Positions 16,001-25,410 of a stretch of DNA of 64,000 nucleotides are shown piece by piece. A program made the translations under genes and the position numbers. Position 1 is the first letter of the stretch. Each line of letters starts with the position of its first letter. The notes beneath the pieces were generated by a model. That model worked only from the letters and a program-made list of their open reading frames with translations, searched no databases and was not told the DNA's origin. Source of the stretch: CBDCVA01 sp965222935 [NCBI: Candidatus Latescibacterota bacterium]. Its GTDB lineage: Bacteria; Latescibacterota; CBDCVA01. The stretch covers positions 1,054,001 through 1,118,000 of the forward strand of contig CBDCVA010000002.1 in NCBI GenBank assembly GCA_965222935.1, given 5' to 3'.

Positions 16001-16873
16001 TCAGAAGCTGATGCGCGAGAGGAACTCGGGCACCCCTCGAATGCCGAAATTGACCCTGAAGAGCCCCCCTGCGCCGGGTCCATCCACCGCCTTGTTGTTT
16101 CCGCCGATCGTCGTCACGTAGATGTCGGTGAGGTCCGCCCCGCCCATCGTGACGCTGGAAACCAGCCTGGCGGGGAAATGGACGACCCTTTCCTCGACGC
16201 CGTCCGGCGCGTATCGGTGCAGCGACCCGTTTCCCGCGCGGGCGGACCAGACGTGTCCTTCGGCGTCAACGGTCATCCCATCGGGCAAGCCTTTGTCCAC
16301 CGGCGTCTCCACGAAGGCCCTTCGGTTGGAGAGGCTCCCGGCGGCCTCGTCGTAATCGAACAGGCTGATCTCGCAGTCGATGGAGTCGGTGTAGTACATC
16401 CCCTTGCGGTCCGGCGTGAAGCCCATCCCGTTGGAGACGCCGATCCCCTCCAGAATCGGCGTGATCGAACCATCGGTGTCGAGGCGGTACAGCCTTCCCA
16501 GCCTCTCGTCGATTCGGTCGCCGTCCATCGGCATGGTGCCGCAGAAGACCCGCCCTGCGGGGTCGGCGATGACGTCGTTGAAGCGGTTCTCGCGCTCCTG
16601 GGGAATCTCGTCGATGAGGGGATGGAGCTCGCCACCCCGCAGAACGGCGACTCTCCCTCTCGCCATGAACAGGAGCAGCGCCCCGTCCTCCTGGATGGTG
16701 AAGCCTCCGATCACCTCGCCATCGTAGCACTGCTCATGCTCGCCCGTGGCCGGATCAAACCAGAAGATCCGGCCGGTGAGGATGTCCAGCCAGTAGAGAC
16801 GCTTCTCCAGCGGATGCCACATGGGTCCTTCGCCCACGACGCACTCGTAATCGACGATCAGTTCGGGTTCCAT
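16001..16873 (-). CDS. SMP-30/gluconolactonase family protein
   Basis: 290-residue beta-propeller lactonase. The metal ligands are at the family positions: glutamate in VGEGPMWHP, asparagines in NRFNDVIADP and SNGMGFTPD, and aspartate in PDGMTVDAEGHVW. It likely hydrolyses an aldonolactone to the acid, which would feed the dehydratase at 12628. ATG 16873 has GAGAGGAGAAG just upstream and starts at the usual point (MEPELIVDYEC). Same strand as the VOC and SDR genes but separated by repeat arrays. Confidence 0.88.
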   Translation of the reverse strand: MEPELIVDYECVVGEGPMWHPLEKRLYWLDILTGRIFWFDPATGEHEQCYDGEVIGGFTIQEDGALLLFMARGRVAVLRGGELHPLIDEIPQERENRFNDVIADPAGRVFCGTMPMDGDRIDERLGRLYRLDTDGSITPILEGIGVSNGMGFTPDRKGMYYTDSIDCEISLFDYDEAAGSLSNRRAFVETPVDKGLPDGMTVDAEGHVWSARAGNGSLHRYAPDGVEERVVHFPARLVSSVTMGGADLTDIYVTTIGGNNKAVDGPGAGGLFRVNFGIRGVPEFLSRISF

Positions 16874-16930
16874 CGCCCTTCTCCTCTCACCTGGCCCATG
16901 CCCGACATTCCGATGGGGAACTCCAACCGC

Positions 16931-17011
16931 GAACCCCACCCCCGACCCCTCCCCGGCGGAAGCTCCGCTGGCAGCGGAAGCTCCGCTGGCACAAGCAGGG
17001 AGGGGAGTAAG
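16931..17011 (-). repeat. Dispersed hairpin repeat, copy I (H block, two inner units)
   Basis: CCCCTCCCCGGCGGAAGCTC begins an H block with two inner units (GCTGGCAGCGGAAGCTCCGC) and ends GCAGGGAGGGGAGTAAG. No S block. It lies upstream of the SMP-30 gene; the rest of 16874-17177 shows no gene. Confidence 0.78.
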
Positions 17012-17177
17012 TCGGACACAGTCCAGCGCCCTGGTTTGCGCGTCCTCGGCGGCAGCCGGAGTTGCACAGTCAGCCCGGTTCAGCTAACCTGAGACACAAG
17101 GTACATCCAGTCAAGCACAAAAGGCGGAGCGGCTTCCCACTGCTGTCTTAGGTCAACAGACGTTTAGCGAGATTTCC

Positions 17178-18344
17178 ATGATGGCGCGAACCATCGGCAT
17201 CGGCGTGATCGGCATGGGCTGGATGGGCGCAGTCCACAGCCGCGCCTACCGGCAGACGGCGGACTACTTCCCCGAAAGCGGCGTCCGGCCGCGCCTCATC
17301 ATCTGCGCTGACGATGTCGAGGCCCGAGCGCGCGAAGCGCATGAGCGATTCGGCTTCCTGCGCTACACGACGGACTGGAGGGAAGTGATCGCGGCCCCCG
17401 ATGTCGAGGCCGTCAATATCGCCGCACCCAACAACATGCATCTGGAAGTGGCCAGGGAAGCCTCGGCGGCGGGAAAGCACATGCTCTGCGAGAAACCGGT
17501 CGGCCGGAACCGGGGGGAAACGGCCGAGATCGAGCGCGCCGCACGCCGGGCGAACATCTTGACGTGCGTGGGTTACAACTACCGTTGGGCGCCAGTCGTG
17601 CAATACGCCCGGCAACTGATCGGGGAGGGGCAATTAGGCAGACTGACGCACTACCGGGGCCGCTTCTTCGCCGGTTACGCATGCAATCCGCAGGGCGTGC
17701 TTTCGTGGCGCTTCCAGCGCGAACTCGCAGGACTGGGCGCTCTGGGCGACCTGATGTCACACGCGGTCGACATGGCGCATCTGATCGCGGGCCCCATCAC
17801 GCGCGTCGTCGGCAACCGCGAGACGTTCATCGCACAGCGTCCCTTAGCGACAAAGGGCGTCGGCACGCATTTCTCGGTCAGCACGGGCGGCCCGATGGGT
17901 GAAGTGACCAATGAGGATTACGCCGGAGCGCTGGTGCACTTCGAGAACGGCGCGCACGGCACGCTCGAAGCGTGCCGCGTCATCCAGGGTCCTCAGAATC
18001 AGATGGCCTTCGATGCGCATGGGACGGAGGGCGCCGTCAGTTGGGACTTCGAGCGCATGAACGAGATCGGGTTGTACCGCGCCCATGACGATCCGCGACG
18101 AGGCGGGTACACGCGCATCCTGAGCGGACCATCCCACCCCTTTCACGCGAGCTTCAGTCCGGGGCCGGGCATCGGTCTGGACTACGAGGACCTGAAGGTC
18201 ATCGAAGCCCACCAGTTCCTGCAGTCGATCGTGAATGGACAACAGGGCGAACCGGGCTTCGCCGAGGCCCTGGCGGCGGCCGATGTCCTAGCGGCGATGG
18301 AGCGATCGTGGAGGACCGGGGCGTGGGAAGCGGTGCGATCGTGA
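17178..18344 (+). CDS. Gfo/Idh/MocA-family oxidoreductase
   Basis: 388 residues. The N-terminal Rossmann fold has [16 protein letters not shown], and the conserved EKP motif is in [10 protein letters not shown]. The C-terminal sheet domain includes [16 protein letters not shown]. The family oxidises or epimerises sugars and inositols with NAD(P). ATG 17178 and ATG 17181 are adjacent; no strong ribosome site is visible. It begins a plus-strand series (Gfo/Idh, M24, DHDPS-like) divergent from the SMP-30 block. Substrate unknown. Confidence 0.87.
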   Translation: MMARTIGIGVIGMGWMGAVHSRAYRQTADYFPESGVRPRLIICADDVEARAREAHERFGFLRYTTDWREVIAAPDVEAVNIAAPNNMHLEVAREASAAGKHMLCEKPVGRNRGETAEIERAARRANILTCVGYNYRWAPVVQYARQLIGEGQLGRLTHYRGRFFAGYACNPQGVLSWRFQRELAGLGALGDLMSHAVDMAHLIAGPITRVVGNRETFIAQRPLATKGVGTHFSVSTGGPMGEVTNEDYAGALVHFENGAHGTLEACRVIQGPQNQMAFDAHGTEGAVSWDFERMNEIGLYRAHDDPRRGGYTRILSGPSHPFHASFSPGPGIGLDYEDLKVIEAHQFLQSIVNGQQGEPGFAEALAAADVLAAMERSWRTGAWEAVRS

Positions 18345-18482
18345 ACCCCACCCCCGGTCCCTCCCCGGCGGAAGCTCCGCTGGCAGCGGAAGCTCCGCTG
18401 GCACATGCAGGGAGGGGAGAAGAACAAGGGCAAGGGCAACAAGAACGTGCGGGGCCCTTACCCGCGTGCGGGGAGGGGAGAA
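18342..18482 (-). repeat. Dispersed hairpin repeat, copy J (H block, two inner units, plus half block)
   Basis: Reverse-oriented H block with two inner 18-bp units, followed by a degenerate second end (CCCGCGTGCGGGGAGGGGAG). It starts at the Gfo/Idh stop codon and fills the gap to the M24 gene. This is the last copy seen in the window. Confidence 0.78.
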
Positions 18483-18526
18483 GGGCAAGGCCGGTGACCA
18501 CCGGGTGAGAGGAAGGCCGCACTGAG

Positions 18527-19753
18527 ATGAAAGAGATCCTGTTCGGTGACTTTCGGTACGAGGAGTATACTGCGCGGTACGCCCGTATCCAGCGGACGCT
18601 CGCGCAGCACGGGCTCGATGCTCTCTTCCTGACGCAGCGGCAGAACCTGCGCTATTTCGCCGGCCTGCGGGACGGCGCGTGGGACGCCTACCACTTTTAC
18701 TTCCTGACCCTCCTGCCAGCCGAAGGCGATCCCGTCCTGTTCGCCGCACTCGGCTTCAACCACCTGGTGAAGCAGTGCTGGATCGAGGATGTGCGCTACT
18801 GGCCCCGCTCACAGGGCTCTTACATGTCCAAGGAATCGAACGCCGTGTCCCTGGTTCTCGACGTGTTGAGGGAAAAGCGGCTCGACCGCGGCGTCATCGG
18901 TATGGAAATCGGATCGGACATCCATGCGCACATGGCGCATTCCCACGTCGCCGCGATTCTGAAGGGCCTGCCCCATGCCGAGATCACCGACGGCAGCGAG
19001 GCGATATGGGAGGTGCGCAGCATCAAATCGCCCGCCGAGATCGCGCGCCTGCGGACCGCCGCCGATATCACGACCCAAGGCGTCAAAGCGGGGTTCAGTG
19101 CTCTCAGGCCCGGGATGACGGAGAGGCAGGTCGTGGACATCATGACCTCCACCATGTGCGCCGAGGGCGCCAGCGAGCAACGCTTCAATGCGCTTTACGC
19201 CGGGCCCCGGGCCATGTGGGCCGACAGCATGCCGACGGAGTACGTGATCGAGCCCGGTGATCTGGTGCAATACGACGGCGGCTGCATCTACGAGGGCTAC
19301 TGGTGCGACTTCAAACGCATGGCCAGCATCGGGGAACCGCGACCCGAACAGCGGCGTTTCTATGAGCTCGCCAAAGAGGGGCTCTTCGCCGCCATCGATG
19401 CGATCAGACCCGGCGCGCCGTTCAACGCACCGCTGAAGGCCGCATTCGCCGTGAACGACAGGGCGGGCTTCGGCGCCTTTTCCAGGTGGTGTCTGGAGGC
19501 CGGCTGGACCGCGATCGGCCATAGCCTCGGGCTGGACTTGCACGAGCGGCCGGGGCTCACTGCGCACAACACCACTCTCTTCCAGGAGAACATGGTGCTG
19601 TCGGTCGAGCCCTACATCACGTTGAACGGCGTCTACCCGTACTACGAGGCGGAAGAGAAATTCGGCCTCGAGGATGTCGTCCTGGTCACCGCGGACGGGG
19701 CGGAGATTTTGACTTCGGATGAGATGATCACCCATGACCTATGGGTCGTATGA
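18527..19753 (+). CDS. M24-family peptidase/creatinase-like protein
   Basis: 408 residues with the pita-bread fold of Xaa-Pro aminopeptidases and creatinases. Metal ligands are seen in VQYDGGCIYEGYWCDFKRM (two aspartates), IGHSLGLDLHE (histidine), LSVEPYI and KFGLEDVVLV (two glutamates). The N-terminal domain opens with RIQRTLAQHGLDALFLTQ, a family landmark. In this catabolic setting it may cleave an amide or act on a creatine-like substrate and not on peptides. A DHDPS-like gene follows 13 bp after its stop, so the two are coupled. Confidence 0.82.
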   Translation: MKEILFGDFRYEEYTARYARIQRTLAQHGLDALFLTQRQNLRYFAGLRDGAWDAYHFYFLTLLPAEGDPVLFAALGFNHLVKQCWIEDVRYWPRSQGSYMSKESNAVSLVLDVLREKRLDRGVIGMEIGSDIHAHMAHSHVAAILKGLPHAEITDGSEAIWEVRSIKSPAEIARLRTAADITTQGVKAGFSALRPGMTERQVVDIMTSTMCAEGASEQRFNALYAGPRAMWADSMPTEYVIEPGDLVQYDGGCIYEGYWCDFKRMASIGEPRPEQRRFYELAKEGLFAAIDAIRPGAPFNAPLKAAFAVNDRAGFGAFSRWCLEAGWTAIGHSLGLDLHERPGLTAHNTTLFQENMVLSVEPYITLNGVYPYYEAEEKFGLEDVVLVTADGAEILTSDEMITHDLWVV

Positions 19754-19766
19754 GGGAGAGACAAGG

Positions 19767-20663
19767 GTGAACACGAGAGAATTGAGGGGCATTTACCCCG
19801 CCATCATCACCCCCTTCGATGCCGAGGGGGCCTACGACGCCGGGGCGATGCGCCGGATCGTGCGGCATCAGCTCGATGCCGGCGTGGATGGATTCTATGT
19901 CTCTGGCGGGACGGGCGAAGGGCTGCTCCTGACCCCGGAAGAACGCCGCTCGGCGCTGGAAACCGTCCTGGACGAGGTGAAGGGCCGCGCCGGTGTCATC
20001 GCCCACGTGGGCGCCTTCCAGACGGCCGACACCCTGGCGCTCGCGAGCCATGCGGGCGAGGTCGGCGCCGACGCCATCGCCGCCCTGCCCCCGGCGTACT
20101 TCTACAGACCTGACACGCTGGGGCTCGTCCGGTACTACAGCGCCGTGGCCGAGGCCTCCAGCGTCCCGCTGTTGATTTACAACATCCCTCAGCGCGTCGG
20201 CATCACCATGACCCGCGACCTGTTCGATCGGCTGCTGGAGGTGCCCAACATCGTCGGCATGAAGGACTCCAGCGGCGATATCAGTTCACTGGGCCTTTTT
20301 CTCGCGGGGGAGAAGAGACCTCTCATCTTCAATGGAGAGGATCAGCTTCTATCGTACGGGCTCCTGGCCGGCGCCTGCGGCGGCATCGGGGCGACCTACA
20401 ACATGATGCCGCAGCTCTTCGTCAAGCTCTGGCGGGCCTTCGAGGCCAAGGACCTGGAGGCTCTGGCCAGAACCCAGTTGCGCATCAACGAACTGATCAG
20501 CGCCGTGTCGGGGGTCGATGTCTTCCCCGGCCGCCTGAAGCAGACCCTGGCCTGGATGGGCCTCCCGTGCGGCGAACCGCGAACGCCCAATCGGCCGCTC
20601 ACCGAAGCCGAGACGACGAAGCTGCGCCAGTTGCTGGAGAGCGCCGGGTTCTTCGGGGAGTGA
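19767..20663 (+). CDS. DHDPS/N-acetylneuraminate lyase family aldolase
   Basis: 298 residues of the Schiff-base aldolase family. The catalytic tyrosine is in IYNIPQRVGI and the lysine in VGMKDSSGD. The substrate loop is SGGTGEGLLLTPEER, closer to N-acetylneuraminate lyase and 2-keto-3-deoxy sugar acid aldolases than to dihydrodipicolinate synthase, which normally has GTTGE. GTG 19767 is preferred because it gives the usual opening and leaves a purine-rich site upstream; ATG 19734 would overlap the M24 gene. It could cleave the product of the dehydratase at 12628, which is inference. Confidence 0.82.
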   Translation: MNTRELRGIYPAIITPFDAEGAYDAGAMRRIVRHQLDAGVDGFYVSGGTGEGLLLTPEERRSALETVLDEVKGRAGVIAHVGAFQTADTLALASHAGEVGADAIAALPPAYFYRPDTLGLVRYYSAVAEASSVPLLIYNIPQRVGITMTRDLFDRLLEVPNIVGMKDSSGDISSLGLFLAGEKRPLIFNGEDQLLSYGLLAGACGGIGATYNMMPQLFVKLWRAFEAKDLEALARTQLRINELISAVSGVDVFPGRLKQTLAWMGLPCGEPRTPNRPLTEAETTKLRQLLESAGFFGE

Positions 20664-20690
20664 TCCGTTCCGTGTCACTGGAAAGTAGTC

Positions 20691-20883
20691 ATGCTATTCG
20701 TACGGTACAACATCTCATGGGCTATAGTGATGTACGGACGCCCATGGGGAATGCGGGAGTTCGTAGTACAAGATATCAATGGACACCGCATGCGCATCGG
20801 ACACGTTGATGAGTCCATCGCAGACTACAGCGGGTTCGCGGGTCCAGAACGCGGATCCAAAGGGGCTGAGGGGGAAACCGGTC
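20691..20883 (+). pseudogene. VOC-domain fragment ahead of the tandem array
   Basis: The frame reads RPWGMREFVVQDINGHRMRI, then GHVDESIADYSGF, the typical C-terminal strand and tail of a VOC-fold protein. The N-terminal half is missing. No stop codon ends it before the next gene. Its last 41 bp (20822-20862) reappear at 25303-25343 after the second glycosidase-like copy. Confidence 0.55.
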
Positions 20884-22563
20884 ATGAGAATCGAGCTATC
20901 CGAGGAGCACGTGGCTGCCGTCGGGCGGCGCCGCAGGATCATCAACCACTACGATCACAGTGCGAACACCTTCGCCTTCGGGGATTTCGATCTGGACCAG
21001 GTGGTGAAGACCAAGTTCGAATTCACCGACCATGAGGGCAACCAGATCGACAGCATCTGGTGGGACTGGGGCGGGAGCAATCGGGTCTGGTATCCCAGCC
21101 ACATTCTACCTCAGTTGGATTCCCCCCAGTTCCAAAGGTGGTTTGAGGCCGGAATGGATCCGGTGCGCGTGTTCCTGGAGGCGACCAAGGAGCGGGGGCG
21201 TGAGGCCTTCTACACCTACCGGATCGACGGCAGCGATAACCAAGTCCCCGGGAAGACCGCAACCGTTCCGATGAAAGAGGCGCACCCCGAGTGGCTGGTT
21301 GACTGGAACCCGGGTGGGGAGCCGAATCGGGGGCATCCCTGGGATCCAGACGTCAATGGGTTCTGGAACTTCGCTATTCCGGAGGTGCGAGCGTATAAGC
21401 TCAGCATCCTGCGTGAGCTGGCGGAGAACTATGACTTCGACGGCATCAGCCTGGATTTCGCCAGGACGCCCTGCCTCTTACCATACGGTCGGAAGTGGGA
21501 ACACAACGGTGCGCTCACGGAGTTCATGCGCAGCGTCCGTGCCATGCTCCTGGAGGTCGCCGAGAAACGTGGGCGGCCGTTTCTTCTGGCAGCTCGGGTG
21601 CCGGAGAATCTGCTCGGCTGCCACTTCGACGGCATGGACGTCGAGACCTGGGCGCGGGAGCGGCTGGTGGACCTCTTCGTGCTGGGCGTTCGGGCGGTCG
21701 ATGTGGACATCGCGGCATTTCGCCGTATCACGGCCGGGACGCATATCAAGCTCTATCCCTGCCACGACGACTACCACGCCACCGACGGTTACATGTACGC
21801 GCCGATCGAGGTGCTGCGGGGTATCGCCGCCAACTGGTGGCAGCAGGAAGCCGACGGCATCACGGTCTTCAACTTCACAAACGTCAGCCTGGAAACCCTG
21901 CGCAGTGTGGGACTGATACCGGGCCAAGGGCGCAGTTTTGAATATGCTCGCGCGGACTGGGAGGGAGCCCGGCAGACGCTGGAAGAGATCGGCGATCTCC
22001 AGACGCTTCGGCACAAGGACAAAGTCTTCGTCGTCGAGCGCCGCGCCGGTGGGCACCCGGTGAACATCGGCTACCCGGAGGAAAGGCGGGTGCAGCACTG
22101 GATGTACTCCAACTCGAACGTGCTTGCGCCGCTACCGACGGCGCTGGCGGGCGACGGCTTCGAGACGCTCCTGACCGTGGCCGTGGGCGACGACGTGAAC
22201 GCTGAGGCCGAGCACATCGATGAGCTCACACTGCGGGTCCTGCTCTCGGACCCCTCCGCGAAAGACCTGTCCGGAGAAGCGCGCATCGAAGCGGGCCTGA
22301 TCCGGCCTGCCCCGTATCCCAACAAGGAGGACCTTCGCACCCTCCCGATGGCCAGAGGCACGCTGGAGCACCTGGAGATCCGGCTCAATGGCGCCCTTTT
22401 GGCGCCGTCTTCGGTGGAAGAAGGATGGCTCGTGTTCAGTGCGTCACCGCAACAGTTTGCGGTGGGCGAGAACCTGGTGGGGTTGCGCGTGCTCGAGCGG
22501 CCGCCGATAGTCAGAGACGCAATCTCGGTGGAAAAGCTGGAAGTGCACGTGAAGTACCTGTAG
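20884..22563 (+). CDS. Glycosidase-like TIM-barrel protein, tandem copy 1
   Basis: 559 residues. The central part (NYDFDGISLDFARTP, then LLAARVPENLLGCHFDGMDV) resembles the barrel of GHL10/family-10-glycosylhydrolase-like proteins, where DGI.LD lies on a barrel strand. A C-terminal domain of about 170 residues looks like an all-beta module. No signal peptide, so it acts inside the cell or needs an unseen exporter. The start MRIELSEEH is conserved in copy 2. The first 165 residues differ from copy 2 at about 35 positions, the remaining 395 at only about 22. Substrate unknown. Confidence 0.7.
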   Translation: MRIELSEEHVAAVGRRRRIINHYDHSANTFAFGDFDLDQVVKTKFEFTDHEGNQIDSIWWDWGGSNRVWYPSHILPQLDSPQFQRWFEAGMDPVRVFLEATKERGREAFYTYRIDGSDNQVPGKTATVPMKEAHPEWLVDWNPGGEPNRGHPWDPDVNGFWNFAIPEVRAYKLSILRELAENYDFDGISLDFARTPCLLPYGRKWEHNGALTEFMRSVRAMLLEVAEKRGRPFLLAARVPENLLGCHFDGMDVETWARERLVDLFVLGVRAVDVDIAAFRRITAGTHIKLYPCHDDYHATDGYMYAPIEVLRGIAANWWQQEADGITVFNFTNVSLETLRSVGLIPGQGRSFEYARADWEGARQTLEEIGDLQTLRHKDKVFVVERRAGGHPVNIGYPEERRVQHWMYSNSNVLAPLPTALAGDGFETLLTVAVGDDVNAEAEHIDELTLRVLLSDPSAKDLSGEARIEAGLIRPAPYPNKEDLRTLPMARGTLEHLEIRLNGALLAPSSVEEGWLVFSASPQQFAVGENLVGLRVLERPPIVRDAISVEKLEVHVKYL

Positions 22564-22792
22564 ACCGTCAGTGAAAATGGGACACATTTAGGGGTTGGAG
22601 AACCCGAGAGTATGAGGGGATGGCGTGAGCTCCTGAGCTGAGGGTAGATTACCCTCGAGAAAGGAGCAGATGCGGCCTGAAGACTAACATTACACATTGT
22701 ACAATCACTCGGGGCAGGTCAGTCGCTACAACGCGGCCACCGCGCTGGCGCATACCGAGCACCGGCTGCTTGCCGATGGCGCCGCGACCCGC
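22561..22792 (+). repeat. Identical 232-bp tail repeated after both array genes (copy 1)
   Basis: From the stop codon of copy 1 on, the sequence is the same as 25071-25302 as far as I can compare it. It includes non-coding sequence and about 57 bp of the truncated transposase 3' part. Confidence 0.85.
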
Positions 22793-23251
22793 ATCCAACC
22801 GCTTGCGCTTGTGTTTGTTCGTTTCCTTTCCCCCCACGTAGGTCTCGTCGATTTCGACGATCCCGGACAGGGGTCCGTCGGTATCCTTACAGGCTTCCCT
22901 GAGCCGCTGTAGCCTGAACCAGGCCGAGGGCTGCGATATGCCAAGTTCCTTGGATAGCTGCACCGACGAGATGCCCTTGCGGGCCGTGACGAGCAGGTAC
23001 ATCCCGTAAAGCCACTTATGAAGCGGAATGTGCGAACGTTGCATGACGGTCTGGGTGCGAACGGTGAACATTTCCATACAGACGTTGCACCGGTAGTATC
23101 CGTCCTTGTAGGAACCGATGCGCGTCCGCTCTCCGCAGTGCGGACACCAGGCGCCGGCCGGCCATCTCTTTTGCTCCATGTAGGCTCTGGCGGTATCTTG
23201 ATTGGGAAAACGCTCGAAGAGCTGGAGTAGGCTGATGGTGACTTTGCACAT
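22649..23251 (-). pseudogene. IS1595/ISXO2-type transposase, 3'-truncated
   Basis: 200-residue frame starting MCKVTISLLQLFERFP. It has the N-terminal zinc ribbon CPHCGE and CNVCMEMFTVRTQT and the first DDE-domain segment GIVEIDETYVGGKE, as in ISXO2-like transposases. Family sequence stops at GGRVVAT (about 22735). The last 30 residues are foreign and the remaining catalytic residues are missing, so it cannot be active. It lies between the two glycosidase-like copies. Confidence 0.8.
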
Positions 23252-23285
23252 GGTGCGCGCCGCGTAAAGTCAAGTTGATAATTCC
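22735..23285 (-). mobile_element. IS1595-family element fragment
   Basis: The truncated transposase plus its upstream end. On the minus strand the element begins near GGGAATTATCAACTTGACTT, which resembles IS1595-family terminal repeats. The other terminal repeat is missing. It interrupts the spacing between array units, and its inner end is included in the duplicated 232-bp tail. Confidence 0.55.
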
Positions 23286-23393
23286 CACGGGGAAGGGGGT
23301 CAGGGATGAGCAGGCGACGTCATGGTGCTGAACAGACTATGGGTAAGCTGCGGGAGGGCAAGCGGTCGAGGTTCACGCGGTAAGGAGGCGGGA

Positions 23394-25073
23394 ATGGGCA
23401 TCGAGCTATCCGAGGAACACGTGGCGGCCGCGGAGCGGCGCCGCAGGATCATCAACCACTACGATCACGGTTCGGACACCTTCGCCTTCGAGGATTTCGA
23501 TCTGGACCAGGTGGTGAAGACCAAGTTCGAGTTCACCGACCATGAGGGGAACCAGACCGACAGCATCTGGTGGGACTGGAGTGAGGGCAATCTGGCTTGC
23601 TATCCCAGCGAAATCGCTCCTCAGGTCGATTTTCCGCAGTACAAAAAATGGTTCGAGGCTGGGATCGACCCGGTGCGCGTGTTCCTGGAGGCGACCAAGG
23701 AGCGGGGCCTTGAGGTCTTCTACACCTACCGGATCAACGGCGGCGACAACGATGTCCAAGGGACGATCGCAACCGTTCCGATGAAAGAAGCGCACCCTGA
23801 GTGGCTGATCGACTGGAACCCGGGTGGGGAGCCGATTCGGGGGATTCCCTGGAATCCAGACGCCAACGGGTACTGGAACTTCGCCATCCCGGAGGTGCGA
23901 GCGTATAAGCTCAGCATCCTGCGTGAGCTAGCGGAGAACTATGACTTCGACGGCATCAGCCTGGATTTCGCCAGGACGCCCTGCCTCTTACCACACGGCC
24001 GGAAGTGGGAACACCACGGTGCGCTCACGGAGTTCATGCGCAGCGTCCGTGCCATGCTCCTGGAGGTCGCCGAGAAACGTGGGCGGCCGTTTCTTCTGGC
24101 AGCTCGGGTGCCGGAGAATCTGCCCGGCTGCCACTTCGACGGCATGGACGTCGAGACCTGGGCGCGGGAGCGGCTGGTGGACCTCTTCGTGCTGGGCATT
24201 CGGACGGTCGATGTGGACATCGCGGCATTTCGCCGTATCACGGCCGGGACGCACATCGGGCTCTATCCCTGCCACGACGACTACCACGCCACCGACGGTT
24301 ACAAGTACGCGCCGATCGAGGTGCTGCGGGGTATCGCGGCCAACTGGTGGCAGCAGGGAGCCGACGGCATCACGGTGTTCAACTTCAACAGCGTCAGCCT
24401 GGAGACCCTGCGCAGTGTGGGACTGATACCGGGCCAAGGGCGCAGTTTTGAACATGCTCGCGCGGACTGGGAGGGAGCCCGGCAGACGATGGAAGAGATC
24501 GGCGATCCCCAGACGCTTCGGCACAAGGACAAAGTCTTCGTCGTCGAGCGCCGCGCCGGTGGGCTCCCGGTGAACATCGGCTACCCGGAGCAAAGATGGG
24601 TGCAGCACTGGATGTACTTCAACTCGAACGTGCTTGCGCCGCTACCGACGGCGCTGGCGGGCGACGGCTTCGAGACGCTCCTGACCGTGGCCGTGGGCGA
24701 CGACGTGAACGCTGAGGCCGAGCACATCGATGAGCTCACACTGCGGGTCCTGCTCTCCGACCCCTCCGCGGAAGACCTGCCCGAAGAAGCGCGCATCGAA
24801 GCGGGCCTGATCCGGCCTGCCCCGTATCCCAACAAGGAGGATCTGCTCACCCTCCCGATTTCTAAAGGCACGCTGGAGCACCTGGAGATCCGGCTCAATG
24901 GCGCCCTTTTGGCGCCGTCTTCGGTGGAAGAAGGATGGCTCGTGTTCAGTGCGTCACCGCAACAGTTTGCGGTGGGCGAGAACCTGGTGGGGTTGCGCGT
25001 GCTCGAGCGGCCGCCGATAGTCAGAGACGCAATCTCGGTGGAAAAGCTGGAAGTGCACGTGAAGTACCTGTAG
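23394..25073 (+). CDS. Glycosidase-like TIM-barrel protein, tandem copy 2
   Basis: 559 residues, the same length as copy 1 and collinear throughout. ATG 23394 has AAGGAGG six bases upstream, a better site than copy 1. Substitutions concentrate in residues 24-165, including the stretch SEGNLACYPSEIAPQVDFP, while the downstream part is nearly unchanged, suggesting gene conversion or selection on the N-terminal part. The aspartates in DFDGISLDF are kept. The upstream leader is unrelated to that of copy 1. Confidence 0.7.
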   Translation: MGIELSEEHVAAAERRRRIINHYDHGSDTFAFEDFDLDQVVKTKFEFTDHEGNQTDSIWWDWSEGNLACYPSEIAPQVDFPQYKKWFEAGIDPVRVFLEATKERGLEVFYTYRINGGDNDVQGTIATVPMKEAHPEWLIDWNPGGEPIRGIPWNPDANGYWNFAIPEVRAYKLSILRELAENYDFDGISLDFARTPCLLPHGRKWEHHGALTEFMRSVRAMLLEVAEKRGRPFLLAARVPENLPGCHFDGMDVETWARERLVDLFVLGIRTVDVDIAAFRRITAGTHIGLYPCHDDYHATDGYKYAPIEVLRGIAANWWQQGADGITVFNFNSVSLETLRSVGLIPGQGRSFEHARADWEGARQTMEEIGDPQTLRHKDKVFVVERRAGGLPVNIGYPEQRWVQHWMYFNSNVLAPLPTALAGDGFETLLTVAVGDDVNAEAEHIDELTLRVLLSDPSAEDLPEEARIEAGLIRPAPYPNKEDLLTLPISKGTLEHLEIRLNGALLAPSSVEEGWLVFSASPQQFAVGENLVGLRVLERPPIVRDAISVEKLEVHVKYL

Positions 25074-25302
25074 ACCGTCAGTGAAAATGGGACACATTTA
25101 GGGGTTGGAGAACCCGAGAGTATGAGGGGATGGCGTGAGCTCCTGAGCTGAGGGTAGATTACCCTCGAGAAAGGAGCAGATGCGGCCTGAAGACTAACAT
25201 TACACATTGTACAATCACTCGGGGCAGGTCAGTCGCTACAACGCGGCCACCGCGCTGGCGCATACCGAGCACCGGCTGCTTGCCGATGGCGCCGCGACCC
25301 GC
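25071..25302 (+). repeat. Identical 232-bp tail repeated after both array genes (copy 2)
   Basis: Same sequence as 22561-22792, ending at the same point inside the IS1595 transposase fragment. After it the sequence switches to the VOC remnant end that precedes array gene 1. Confidence 0.85.
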
Positions 25303-25343
25303 AGACTACAGCGAGTTCGCGGGTCCAGAACGCGGATCCAAAG
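25303..25343 (+). repeat. Start of a lost third array unit
   Basis: 41 bp equal to 20822-20862 with one mismatch (the 3' end of the VOC fragment). It directly follows the shortened IS tail of unit 2. This is what would remain if the array once continued with a third unit that was deleted. Confidence 0.65.
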
Positions 25344-25410
25344 CCGTGTGAGGACAGTGGAACGCTCGAGCGCTTCGACCGTTGGCCCAAGCATAAGCAT
25401 CATACAGAAC

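Noticed and set aside
13822-18482. Repeats considered as a CRISPR array
   Set aside because: Spacing is irregular, copies lie in both orientations between genes, the inner unit varies in number, and there are no cas genes.
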